Both the position numbers and the translations under genes were made by a program. From contig CALRUR010000007.1 of assembly GCA_943371425.1 (NCBI GenBank), forward strand, positions 62,001-126,000: a stretch of DNA of 64,000 bases, in the 5' to 3' direction. Position 1 is the first letter of the stretch, and every line of letters starts with the position of its first letter. Under the pieces are notes generated by a model. The model saw only the letters and a program-made list of their open reading frames with translations. It was not told where the DNA came from and ran no database searches. The stretch is from CAJBVG01 sp943371425 (GTDB lineage: Bacteria; Bacteroidota; Bacteroidia; Sphingobacteriales; Sphingobacteriaceae). Of this stretch, positions 1 through 8,357 are shown piece after piece.

Positions 1-568
1 CTGTTAACGATTGGTTTGGTTCTGTTAAGTGATCAATAGATACCCCTCCAAACACTCTTTCTGTGAAAAACAAAGCTCCCGCACCAAAATCTACAAAGCT
101 TTTGCTCAAGTTAGCTCCAAAAGTTTCTCCAGAATTCAAATCAGGTACACCATTCACATATCTGTAAACTAAGCCATTTGTATTAACTGAATTGTTAGAA
201 TATGCAGTATAAATACCTGGTTTTATAGTGAGTTTGTTATTTACCTTTAATTGATAAGAGTACATACCCGCAATTCTGGTGCTTTTAAAAACACCTCCTG
301 CTTGGTTATCATTGGTTACTAATAAACCCACGCCGCCATTTAAAGCGGGCATGTATTGATCGTATCCGAATGCTAAATTCTTAAACGCATTATTTATGCC
401 TGGCCACTGGTTACGGTAGTTGAGCGTAAAACGCGGACCACCTGCAGTACCAGCAAATGCTGGGTTTAAGTACAATGGGGCCGCATAAAATTGCGAAAAG
501 TGCATGTCTTGTGCAAATGATTGCATAAAACCTAAAATTCCTGCCAGTGTTAGTAAGTATCGCTTCAT
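1..568 (-). CDS. PorP/SprF-family type IX secretion outer-membrane protein, partial
   Basis: The gene reads leftwards from an ATG at 568 and runs off the left edge, so only the first ~189 residues are seen. A signal peptide (MKRYLLTLAG... ending SFAQ) is followed by the family hallmark DMHFSQFYAAPLYLNPAFAGT. The rest (GGVGLLVTNDNQAGG, the IAGMYSYQ stretch) looks like the early beta-strands of the PorP/SprF barrel. Such proteins anchor T9SS or gliding components in the outer membrane, often linked to PorK/L/M/N. This one is divergent from porU, which fits a T9SS role, but Bacteroidota carry many PorP-like paralogs and no porKLMN genes are visible. Family assignment is solid; the exact paralog is unknown. 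Confidence 0.85.
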   Translation of the reverse strand, partial: MKRYLLTLAGILGFMQSFAQDMHFSQFYAAPLYLNPAFAGTAGGPRFTLNYRNQWPGINNAFKNLAFGYDQYMPALNGGVGLLVTNDNQAGGVFKSTRIAGMYSYQLKVNNKLTIKPGIYTAYSNNSVNTNGLVYRYVNGVPDLNSGETFGANLSKSFVDFGAGALFFTERVFGGVSIDHLTEPNQSLT

Positions 569-756
569 TAATATAGAAACTAAAAACAATTTTCTAAAAT
601 ATTATATTTTAATGTGGAACATCAAATATAAGATATTTATTTTTTTTGATGAGTATTTCGGCAATTTTATTGCCAAATATCCGTTTTTCATGCAATTATT
701 TAAGCTAAAGCCCTAAAATAATGTATTTTGCCAAGCATTTAGATATAAAAAAAGAC
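569..756. other. Divergent intergenic region between porP-like and porU
   Basis: This 188-bp AT-rich spacer should hold both divergent promoters. The one structured element is an inverted repeat at 654-679: TATTT-c-GGCAA, a 5-nt TTTTA centre, then TTGCC-AAATA. It is the right size for an operator or short hairpin. I see no perfect TAnnTTTG box here. No gene is supported. Confidence 0.4.
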
Positions 757-3700
757 ATGCGCCTTTTAAAAATAACCTCTGTATTAAGTATTTTAACTTT
801 GTTTTGTACAATAAATACCTCAATTGCACAAAATAATATACAACGAAACCTTCGTTGGGAAAAATCGGAGATTGCAAACGCCGATGAAAAAACCACAAGA
901 AATGTAGAGAGTTTTAACGGTGCAATATTCGACTATCGTTTCAAAGATCTTTCCCTTTATACGGAAAAGTTCAACGGAAGTTATGCAAATTTCAAAATAG
1001 TTAACCCCGTTTATGAAGCATTAACTATTGAATTGAGCAAAGCACAATTGGAGCAAATTGCCGAAAACCCCATTATATCAACCCAAAAAATATATGAATT
1101 AAAAAAAGAGCAAACCTTACTTACCATTTTACCCTATAGAAAAAATGTAAATGGGTCTGTTGAAAAACTAACATCGTTTAGCATTTCTATGTCGAGTGCT
1201 GCAAGCGAACGTGTAAACTCTGCCAGAACGTATGCAAATAATTCTGTATTGAAAGATGGGCAATGGTTTAAAATGGGCATTAGCAGCTCAGGTATGTATA
1301 AATTACGTTATGAAGATTTAGCAAACATGGGTATTGCTGTTGATCAAATAAATCCAAAAAACATAAGAGTATATGGAAATGGTGGTGGAATATTACCAGA
1401 GAGTAATTTGATAAGTAGATTTGATGATTTACAAGAAAATGCAATTCTTGTAGTGGGCGAGAATGATGGTGTTTTTAACAAAGAAGATTACATATTATTT
1501 TACGGTGCAGGTCCAAACAATATCTCTTATGATGTTAATAATAAAGTTTTATTAAACACAAATAATCCGTACACAACAGAGTCTTTTTATTTTTTAAATT
1601 TTGAAATTGGTGCGGGCAAACGCATGCAAACACAAGCTAATTCGACTCAAACACCCACAAACATTGCAAACGATTATAATTATTTCGAAGTGTATGAAAA
1701 AAATTATAGCACTGGTGTAAATGCAACTATAAAATCTGGTCGTGAACGTTATGGAGAAGAATTTAATAATGTAACTAATTATAATTTCAATTTCAATATA
1801 CCGAATATAATTACCAGCAAACCTTTGCGTGTAAGAGCAGATTTAATTGGAAGAGTACAAAGCCCTCGATCAAGTTATTTTGATGTAAAATATAACGGAT
1901 TACAAGTATCGCGATTAAATTGTTCGGGTGTTGAATTTAGTTATGATGCCGCTTATGGATCTACAGTTACTACGGGTTTCTTAACTCTAGCAGCTACAGA
2001 AAACATCAATATAAACATTGATTATTTCAAACCAGATATTACTGCACTTGGTTACTTAAATTTTATTTGGGTAAATGCTTTTAGAGAATTAAAAATGTTG
2101 AACAACCAAATGGGATTTAGAAACCTAGAAACCATTGGGCTGAATAAAATTACTCAATTTAATTTTACAGCATCAAATGTTAGTACAACAAAAATCATTG
2201 AAGTAACCAATAAAACTGAGCCCAAATTATTAGAATTAAATGCATCAGGCAATACCCTTTCATTTACTACCACTACGGATGTACTTAAAGAATTTCATGC
2301 ATTTGAAGGAAATGAATTTGCAATCCCTCGATTTGTTGGTAAAATAGAAAATCAAAACCTTCATGCGCTAGGTCAATATGATTTCATTATTATTACACAC
2401 CCCGATTTTAAAAATGAAGCGCAACGTTTAGCTGATTTTAGAATTTCAAATGACGGATTAAAAACGTTGGTAGTATTGCCAGAACATATTTACAATGAGT
2501 TTGGATCGGGTGCACAAGATGCAAGTGCCATTCGCGATTTCATAAAAATGTTTTATGACAGGGCTGGTAATAACATCGCCGAAATGCCTAAATATTTATT
2601 GTTATTTGGAGATGGTTCGTATGATAACATTGGGTATGTAAAACCGAATACTAATTATGTAGTTACGTTCGAAAGCAGAAACTCTACTTCGCCTTTTGGC
2701 TCTTATGTTTCTGATGATTATTTTGGATTGTTAGACGATGTTGAAGGCGATTGGGATTTAACCTCTTTCCCTACATATGGTTCGTCTGCGTTGGATGTAG
2801 CAGTTGGCAGATTGCCTGTACAATCGCCTTTGCAAGCAAGGCAAATGGTTGATAAGATTATTCATTACAGTAAAACAGAAACGTTTGGCGATTGGAGAAA
2901 TAGATATGTAATGATTGCCGATGATCAGGATAACAACCTACACATTGTGCATGCCGAATCACATTCGCAAATTATTAAAAACAGAACGAAAGATTTTAAC
3001 ATCGATAAAATTTATTTAGATAATTATCAGCAAATAAGTACTCCAGCAGGTAGCAGATTCCCTGAAGTAAATGCAGCATTTAACCAACGAGTAAATACTG
3101 GAGCATTGGTTATTAATTACATTGGGCATGGTGGCGAAAATGGCTTAGGGCACGAAAAAGTGTTAACGATAGAAGATATTAATTCTTGGAAAGGCTTAGA
3201 TAATATGCCAGTTTTATTAACGGCTACCTGTTCATTTTCTAGATGGGACGATCCACTTTTTCAATCGGCAGGTGAACTTTGTTTATTAAATCCAAATGGC
3301 GGTGCAATTGCAATGTATACTACCACTCGTATTGTATATGCAAACGAAAATAAATCAATTAACGAAGCATTTTTAAAATCACTTTTTGATAGCACAAACG
3401 TTGGTAGTACGAATACCTTAGGAGATATATTTCGAAAAAGTAAAAACTTAAATGGCCTAGGTCTTACCATCAATCAACGTAATTTTACTTTACTAGGCGA
3501 CCCATCACTGCCTTTTGCTACCCCAAAATTCAAAGTAATTACTGAAAGCATTAACGATAAATTATCTACTGATGTAAATGTTGATACCATTAAGGCTCTA
3601 AATACAGTAACTATTAAAGGGTTTATTGCAGATTTAAATGGCAATCCATTGAATAGTTATAATGGAGTGGTATATCCAGCAGTTTATGATAAAAAAACTA

Positions 3701-4611
3701 CACAAAAAACCTTGGGTCAGGATAGAGATAGTAAAGTAATGCCATTTGAAGTACAAAAAAACATAATCTACAAAGGCAAGGCTAGCGTACAGAATGGTAG
3801 ATTCAGCTTTACATTTGTAGTGCCTAAAGACATCTCTTATAATGTTGGTTATGGTAGGTTAAGTTACTATGCGCAACTTGGTTCTGTAGATGCGAATGGA
3901 TCTTTCGATAGTGTTAAAGTTGGAGGCAGCTCTAACTCTGCGATTGTTGATGCCGAAGGTCCTCAAATGAAAGTGTATTTAAACGATGAGAACTTTGCAG
4001 GTGGTGGAATTACAAACGAAAGACCCTTATTAATTGTAAAAATGCTCGATCAAAATGGAATTAATACTGTTGGAAATGGAATTGGGCACAATATAACGGC
4101 TACGCTCACATCAGGATTAAAAACACAAAAAATAGATTTGAATGAATATTATGAATCTACGTTAGATAGTTACCAAGAAGGAGAAATTAGATATCCTATG
4201 AATAAATTGGAGCCAGGGAATTATAAATTAACAGTGAAAGCATGGGATGTAGTAAACAACTCGTCTGAAATTAGTACAGAATTTAGTGTAATCGAATCAT
4301 CAGAATTTAATATAGACAGGGTTTACAACTACCCTAACCCATTTACTACTAATACTGGATTTCAATTTGAGCATAATAGACCTGGTGAACAATTACAGGT
4401 GATGGTTCAAATATTTAACGTTTCTGGACGTTTAGTTAAAACGATACAACAAGATTTATTAGCTACAGGAACCAGAATTAGCAATATTGGATGGGATGCG
4501 AAAGATGAGTACGGGGACAAACTAGGCAGAGGTGTCTATGTTTATAGATTAAAAGTAAAAGCGGCAGATGGTTCGATTGCTGATAAATATCAGAAATTAG
4601 TAATTTTTTAA
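757..4611 (+). CDS. porU: PorU, type IX secretion C-terminal signal peptidase (family C25)
   Basis: PorU is the T9SS sortase on the cell surface: it cuts the C-terminal signal from exported cargo and can transfer it to A-LPS. An ATG at 721 is in frame, but the signal peptide (MRLLKITSVLSILTLF...SIAQ) begins at 757, so I start there. Numbering from the 721 ATG, the gingipain-like C25 domain spans roughly residues 550-920, with catalytic His803 in IGHGGENGLGH and catalytic Cys837 in TATCSFSRWDDP. An Ig-like region follows, then a C-terminal sorting-type domain (YNYPNPFTT ... GRGVYVYRLKV ... YQKLVIF). The ~1,280-residue length is normal for PorU. It is followed by porV, its known partner. The assignment is strong. 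Confidence 0.95.
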   Translation: MRLLKITSVLSILTLFCTINTSIAQNNIQRNLRWEKSEIANADEKTTRNVESFNGAIFDYRFKDLSLYTEKFNGSYANFKIVNPVYEALTIELSKAQLEQIAENPIISTQKIYELKKEQTLLTILPYRKNVNGSVEKLTSFSISMSSAASERVNSARTYANNSVLKDGQWFKMGISSSGMYKLRYEDLANMGIAVDQINPKNIRVYGNGGGILPESNLISRFDDLQENAILVVGENDGVFNKEDYILFYGAGPNNISYDVNNKVLLNTNNPYTTESFYFLNFEIGAGKRMQTQANSTQTPTNIANDYNYFEVYEKNYSTGVNATIKSGRERYGEEFNNVTNYNFNFNIPNIITSKPLRVRADLIGRVQSPRSSYFDVKYNGLQVSRLNCSGVEFSYDAAYGSTVTTGFLTLAATENININIDYFKPDITALGYLNFIWVNAFRELKMLNNQMGFRNLETIGLNKITQFNFTASNVSTTKIIEVTNKTEPKLLELNASGNTLSFTTTTDVLKEFHAFEGNEFAIPRFVGKIENQNLHALGQYDFIIITHPDFKNEAQRLADFRISNDGLKTLVVLPEHIYNEFGSGAQDASAIRDFIKMFYDRAGNNIAEMPKYLLLFGDGSYDNIGYVKPNTNYVVTFESRNSTSPFGSYVSDDYFGLLDDVEGDWDLTSFPTYGSSALDVAVGRLPVQSPLQARQMVDKIIHYSKTETFGDWRNRYVMIADDQDNNLHIVHAESHSQIIKNRTKDFNIDKIYLDNYQQISTPAGSRFPEVNAAFNQRVNTGALVINYIGHGGENGLGHEKVLTIEDINSWKGLDNMPVLLTATCSFSRWDDPLFQSAGELCLLNPNGGAIAMYTTTRIVYANENKSINEAFLKSLFDSTNVGSTNTLGDIFRKSKNLNGLGLTINQRNFTLLGDPSLPFATPKFKVITESINDKLSTDVNVDTIKALNTVTIKGFIADLNGNPLNSYNGVVYPAVYDKKTTQKTLGQDRDSKVMPFEVQKNIIYKGKASVQNGRFSFTFVVPKDISYNVGYGRLSYYAQLGSVDANGSFDSVKVGGSSNSAIVDAEGPQMKVYLNDENFAGGGITNERPLLIVKMLDQNGINTVGNGIGHNITATLTSGLKTQKIDLNEYYESTLDSYQEGEIRYPMNKLEPGNYKLTVKAWDVVNNSSEISTEFSVIESSEFNIDRVYNYPNPFTTNTGFQFEHNRPGEQLQVMVQIFNVSGRLVKTIQQDLLATGTRISNIGWDAKDEYGDKLGRGVYVYRLKVKAADGSIADKYQKLVIF

Positions 4612-4613
4612 CC

Positions 4614-4642
4614 TTTGCGGAATATAGATTTTTCTATATTTG
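4614..4642 (+). promoter_or_regulatory. Bacteroidota-type promoter for porV
   Basis: TTTG at 4614-4617, a 17-bp spacer and TATATTTG at 4635-4642 fit the Bacteroidota sigma-ABfr pattern (-33 TTTG, -7 TAnnTTTG). It starts just after the porU stop and would give porV a ~95-nt leader, so porV-ispF may be transcribed separately from porU. The -7 box lies inside a 7-bp inverted repeat (ATATAGA/TCTATAT). Confidence 0.6.
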
Positions 4643-4744
4643 AAACTTTCTTTTAAACGAAAGACTATCGTATTTAAAAGAATAATTTAAGAATTTGTAA
4701 AAAAATAAAGAGGATACAGCTTTTAAAGCTAAATAAACTGACAA

Positions 4745-5992
4745 ATGATTTTGAAGAAAGTGATGTTAAAAAGAATAGGGACAAGTTTACTATTTGCTAC
4801 TTGTAGTGTAATTAATATAAATATTGCGGATGCACAAATAAATTCGCAACAATTAAATGGCAGAGAATCTTCTGTTAATGCAATTACAACCGCTGTACCA
4901 TTTTTACTTATTGGTCCAGACTCGCGTGCCGGTGCTATGGGCGATGGTGGTGTAGCTACTGCCCCAGATGTGTACTCTAACCATTGGAACCCTGCAAAAT
5001 TTTCATTCATGGAAAAAAAGTATGCATTTGGTATTGCATATACTCCATGGTTACAGCGTTTAGTACCCGATATTAATTTAGCTTATTTGGGTGGTTATTA
5101 TAAAATTGATAATAAACAAACGATTGGTGCAAGTTTAAAATTCTTTTCTCTGGGAGATATTACGTTTACCGATATACAAGGAAACGTAACAGGTACAGGT
5201 AACCCTAATGAGTTAGCAGTGGACCTTTCTTATAACAGAAAATTATCCGACCGATTTTCAATTGGTACCGCATTCAGATTTATAAATTCCGATCTAGCAC
5301 AAGGTCAGCTTGCTCAAAACGGGCAATCGGTTAAAGCCGGTCGTTCTGTAGCAGTAGATTTATCAGGCTATTACACAAATCCTGATTATATTATTAATGG
5401 TAAAAAAACAACGATTTCTTACGGATTCAATATTTCTAACATTGGTGCTAAAATGAATTATACCAATGCAGCCGATAGATATTTTATACCAACCAATTTA
5501 AGAGTTGGAGCTGCAGGAACCATGAAATTAGATAACTATAACGAATTAACTGTATTTGTTGATGTAAATAAATTATTGGTTCCAACAAATCCAATTTATG
5601 CAGTAGATAGTTTGAACCAAGTAATTATTGGAAGCGATGGAAACCCAGTAATTGTTAAAGGGCAAACAACAGATGTATCGGTACCAAGAGGTATTTTTCA
5701 ATCGTTTAACGATGCACCAGGTGGCGCACAAGAGGAGTTTAATGAGTTGTATTATTCTGCCGGTTTTGAATATTGGTACGATAAACAATTTGCCATTAGA
5801 GGTGGATATTTTTATGAACACCCAACTAAAGGAAACAGACAATATTTTACGTTTGGAGCAGGTATTAAATACAATATTTTTGGATTAGATTTATCGTACC
5901 TAATCCCAACAACCCAAACAAATCCATTAGAAAACACCTTGCGATTCTCGTTAACATTTAATTTCGAAACACCTGATCCCGCAAAACAATAA
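4745..5992 (+). CDS. porV: PorV (LptO), type IX secretion outer-membrane shuttle protein
   Basis: PorV is a 14-strand FadL-like barrel that collects T9SS cargo from the translocon and carries it to PorU. The protein has 415 residues with a signal peptide ending near ADAQ. Family hallmarks are the early PFLLIGPDSRAGAMGDGG and YSNHWNPAKFSF segments and the C-terminal barrel strands (GAGIKYNIFGLDLSYLIP, TLRFSLTFNF). It follows porU and precedes ispF by 6 bp, an order seen widely in Bacteroidota. An in-frame Met at residue 7 could be the real start. Confidence 0.93.
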   Translation: MILKKVMLKRIGTSLLFATCSVININIADAQINSQQLNGRESSVNAITTAVPFLLIGPDSRAGAMGDGGVATAPDVYSNHWNPAKFSFMEKKYAFGIAYTPWLQRLVPDINLAYLGGYYKIDNKQTIGASLKFFSLGDITFTDIQGNVTGTGNPNELAVDLSYNRKLSDRFSIGTAFRFINSDLAQGQLAQNGQSVKAGRSVAVDLSGYYTNPDYIINGKKTTISYGFNISNIGAKMNYTNAADRYFIPTNLRVGAAGTMKLDNYNELTVFVDVNKLLVPTNPIYAVDSLNQVIIGSDGNPVIVKGQTTDVSVPRGIFQSFNDAPGGAQEEFNELYYSAGFEYWYDKQFAIRGGYFYEHPTKGNRQYFTFGAGIKYNIFGLDLSYLIPTTQTNPLENTLRFSLTFNFETPDPAKQ

Positions 5993-5998
5993 AATATT

Positions 5999-6478
5999 AT
6001 GAAAATCAGAGTAGGTTTTGGTTTCGATGTCCATCAGTTAAAAGATGGACATCCTTTTTTTATGGGGGGTGTAAATCTAGAACACCATAAAGGAGCATTT
6101 GGTCACTCAGATGCAGATGTTTTAATACACGCAATTTGCGATGCCTTGTTGGGCGCTGCAAATATGCGCGACATTGGTTACCATTTTTCGAACACAGACC
6201 CTAAATGGAAAGGCATATCGAGTGTAATCTTGTTAGAAGAATGTGTTCGATTAATCGCTACAAAAAATTATTCGATAGGAAATATTGATTGTATGATCTG
6301 CTTGGAAGCGCCAAAAATTAACCCACATATTCCTGCCATGAAAACCATCTTGGCTAAGGCTATGAATATTACTGAAGATGATATTTCTATAAAAGCCACC
6401 ACCAACGAGCAAATGGGTTTTATTGGCCGAGAAGAGGGCGTAGTTGCCTATGCTACGGTATTGATAGAAAAAAAATAA
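5999..6478 (+). CDS. ispF: 2-C-methyl-D-erythritol 2,4-cyclodiphosphate synthase
   Basis: IspF makes 2-C-methyl-D-erythritol 2,4-cyclodiphosphate from CDP-ME-2-phosphate in the non-mevalonate isoprenoid pathway in the cytoplasm. The 159-residue length is typical. Metal ligands are visible as Asp10 and His12 in GFGFDVHQL and His44 in SDADVLIHAICDALLG. The substrate-binding KATTNEQMGFIGREEG motif is near the C terminus. It begins 6 bp after porV, so it is probably co-transcribed with it. Two hairpins follow the stop codon. Confidence 0.97.
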   Translation: MKIRVGFGFDVHQLKDGHPFFMGGVNLEHHKGAFGHSDADVLIHAICDALLGAANMRDIGYHFSNTDPKWKGISSVILLEECVRLIATKNYSIGNIDCMICLEAPKINPHIPAMKTILAKAMNITEDDISIKATTNEQMGFIGREEGVVAYATVLIEKK

Positions 6479-6490
6479 AAATATTTTTTT

Positions 6491-6540
6491 TGGCCCGTTT
6501 TTGGTGGCACGACTTAAGTGGTGGCACCAAAAACGGGCCA
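6491..6540. repeat. Long palindromic hairpin between convergent genes (REP/MITE-like)
   Basis: Arms 6491-6506 (TGGCCCGTTTTTGGTG) and 6525-6540 are perfect 16-bp inverted copies. The loop contains a further small palindrome (ACTTAAGT at 6512-6519). It is GC-richer than its surroundings and lies between the convergent ends of ispF and the methyltransferase gene. No strong U-tract follows on either strand, so it may be a mobile or interspersed palindromic repeat as well as, or instead of, a terminator. Confidence 0.7.
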
Positions 6541-6542
6541 CC

Positions 6543-6568
6543 AAATTTTGCAACGCAATGCAAAATTT
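6543..6568. terminator. Hairpin, probable bidirectional terminator
   Basis: AAATTTTGCA (6543-6552) and TGCAAAATTT (6559-6568) form a 10-bp perfect stem with a 6-nt loop, ending in T- or A-rich sequence on both strands. Its right end coincides with the stop codon of the minus-strand gene. It is two bases from the larger palindrome. Confidence 0.5.
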
Positions 6569-7347
6569 TAGTGTCGCTGTCTTTTAGCTTCGAAAGTTAT
6601 TATTGCAGTTGATATAGAGACATTTAAGGAATCTATTTTACCTTCCATTGGAATTTTAATTTGAATATTTGAGTTATCAAGCCAATATTCACTGAGGCCT
6701 GTTGCCTCGGTTCCCATTACTATTGCAGTGGGTTTAGTGTAATCTATTTGGGTGTAAAGTTTACTTGCTGTTAAAGCGGCAGAATAATAGTTTATGTTGT
6801 TTTTTATAAGCCAGCTTTTTACTTCTTCGTTTGTAGTTACAACAATTGGAACTGTAAAAATACATCCAACACTAGAGCGTATTGCGTTTGGATTATAGAT
6901 GTCGGTTTTAGGATCGCAAATAATTACTGCATCAATGTTTGCAGCATCTGCAGTTCTTAAAATTGCGCCCAAGTTGCCTGGTTTCTCTACTGATTCAACT
7001 ATAATTAAAAATGGATTTTCTGTTAAGCCTAACGTTTCTAAGGTAAAATACTTAGGTTTCATTAGGGCAATGTAACCATCTGATTTTTCTCTGTATGCTA
7101 CTTTAGCAAAAACTTCTCTACTTACTTCAAAATATTGTGAAGCTTTTAGTTCATGTTCATTGGCACCCAGATCTGCACAAAAATACAATTGTTCAATTTC
7201 CATATCTGCAGAAATTGCTAAGCTCAATTCTCGCAAACCTTCTACAACTATTAAATTTTGCGTCCTCCTTTCAGAAGATTTTTCAATAAGTTTTACAAGA
7301 TTTTTTACTTTGGGATTTTGTAGGCTAGTAATTAATTCGATTTTCAT
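6568..7347 (-). CDS. TrmH/SpoU-family RNA 2'-O-methyltransferase
   Basis: This SPOUT-class enzyme would 2'-O-methylate a ribose in rRNA or tRNA using S-adenosylmethionine. The 259 residues show an N-terminal substrate-binding part (KNLVKLIEKSSERR), then the SpoU domain: motif 1 in VEKPGNLGAILRTADAAN with the catalytic Arg, motif 2 in VMGTEATGLS, and motif 3 in IPMEGKIDSLNVSISTAI, which forms the knotted cofactor pocket. Length and architecture resemble TrmH-like or RlmB-like proteins; the target RNA cannot be read from sequence. It starts 2 bp after a small membrane-protein gene and is probably co-transcribed with it. Confidence 0.9.
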   Translation of the reverse strand: MKIELITSLQNPKVKNLVKLIEKSSERRTQNLIVVEGLRELSLAISADMEIEQLYFCADLGANEHELKASQYFEVSREVFAKVAYREKSDGYIALMKPKYFTLETLGLTENPFLIIVESVEKPGNLGAILRTADAANIDAVIICDPKTDIYNPNAIRSSVGCIFTVPIVVTTNEEVKSWLIKNNINYYSAALTASKLYTQIDYTKPTAIVMGTEATGLSEYWLDNSNIQIKIPMEGKIDSLNVSISTAIITFEAKRQRH

Positions 7348-7349
7348 TG

Positions 7350-7502
7350 CTATTTGCTGCTCGTGTTAATTTGCTCAAAATCTACTCCACACTTACAATT
7401 AGATGCACAACCTTTGTTCTTGCTGAATTGGTTGCGTATGCTGCGAACAATGTAAAACACTGCCCATAAAAGTAATATGCCTACTATAATGTATTGTAAC
7501 AT
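7350..7502 (-). CDS. Small Cys-rich membrane protein, FeoB-associated-like
   Basis: This 50-residue ORF (ATG at 7502, TAG at 7350) encodes one N-terminal transmembrane helix (MLQYIIVGILLLWAVFYIV), a basic linker (RSIRNQFSKNK) and a short tail with three cysteines (GCASNCKCG). That layout matches the small FeoB-associated Cys-rich membrane proteins (PF12669-like), which are often annotated near iron or metal functions but have no firm biochemistry. No feoB is present here. It sits 2 bp upstream of the SpoU methyltransferase gene, tight enough for one transcript. The call rests on size, topology and cysteines only. Confidence 0.6.
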   Translation of the reverse strand: MLQYIIVGILLLWAVFYIVRSIRNQFSKNKGCASNCKCGVDFEQINTSSK

Positions 7503-7569
7503 GCTCAAAGGTATAATTTTAACCCCGAAAATCCTGCATTCATCGGTATTTTATACATTATAAACGAAA

Positions 7570-7577
7570 TACATTTG
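7570..7577 (+). promoter_or_regulatory. -7 promoter box upstream of the LiaF-like operon
   Basis: TACATTTG is a perfect TAnnTTTG match 47 bp before the ATG at 7625. No clear TTTG is seen at the expected -33 spacing. Confidence 0.45.
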
Positions 7578-7624
7578 TGTTGGTTTGCCTCTAAGCGTAC
7601 ATTAGTGTAATAATTAACAAAAGA

Positions 7625-8356
7625 ATGACTCCTCAAACACATAAGAATAAGAAAAATAAAGAGTGGATTGGCATCTTTATTATACTAGTAGGTGTACTGT
7701 TTTTAGCACGTACTTTTGAACTACCAATACCAAACTGGGTGATTTCATGGCCAATGTTTATAGTAGCCGTGGGTTTATTAATTGGAATTGGCAATAAATT
7801 TAAAGATTGGACATGGGCAATAATAGTTGGTATAGGCGCAATCTTTTTGGTTGATAAAATTGCAGGCTATGATGTTCGCATGACCTCTATCATTTTTCCG
7901 GCCATTTTAATTGCGGTTGGAATTAGAATGTTGAAGAAAAACAAACCAGTTAAAGTTCATCAATTTGATGAAGCTTCTGGCAATTTTACAGAATTAGGTA
8001 GCGATGAATCACGTGATGATCGCTTAGAATTAGTTGCAGTTTTTGCTGGCAATAAAAAAATTATGGTGAGCAAAAATTTTAAAGGAGGCGAAATAGTTTC
8101 TGTATTTGGTGGCAATGAAATTAATTTAAGCAAATGCGATATTAATGGCAGAGTACAATTAGAAATTGTTCAAATATTTGGTGGAACCAAATTAGTAGTA
8201 CCATCTAACTGGAGAATTCAATCTGAAATAGTTAGTGTATTTGGTGGCTTAGATGATAAAAGAAATTTGATTGATTTTAATAATAATGATGACTCCAAAA
8301 TCCTTGTGATTGTTGGTGTTTCAATATTAGCCGGTATAGACATACGTAGCTATTAA
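7625..8356 (+). CDS. LiaF-like membrane protein with cell-envelope-response domain
   Basis: The 243-residue protein has four predicted membrane helices in its first ~110 residues (IGIFIILVGVLFLA, WPMFIVAVGLLIGI, WAIIVGIGAIFLV, IIFPAILIAVGIRML). A soluble C-terminal domain of repeated beta segments follows (VSVFGGNEINLSKCD, VQIFGGTKLVVPSNW, VSVFGGLDDK), the pattern of LiaF/YvqF C-terminal domains (PF09922). In Firmicutes LiaF restrains the LiaRS envelope-stress system. Here the next genes are a LytS-type kinase (1-bp gap) and a LytTR regulator, so a role as a membrane partner of that pair is reasonable. That role is inferred. Confidence 0.75.
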   Translation: MTPQTHKNKKNKEWIGIFIILVGVLFLARTFELPIPNWVISWPMFIVAVGLLIGIGNKFKDWTWAIIVGIGAIFLVDKIAGYDVRMTSIIFPAILIAVGIRMLKKNKPVKVHQFDEASGNFTELGSDESRDDRLELVAVFAGNKKIMVSKNFKGGEIVSVFGGNEINLSKCDINGRVQLEIVQIFGGTKLVVPSNWRIQSEIVSVFGGLDDKRNLIDFNNNDDSKILVIVGVSILAGIDIRSY

Positions 8357-8357
8357 C

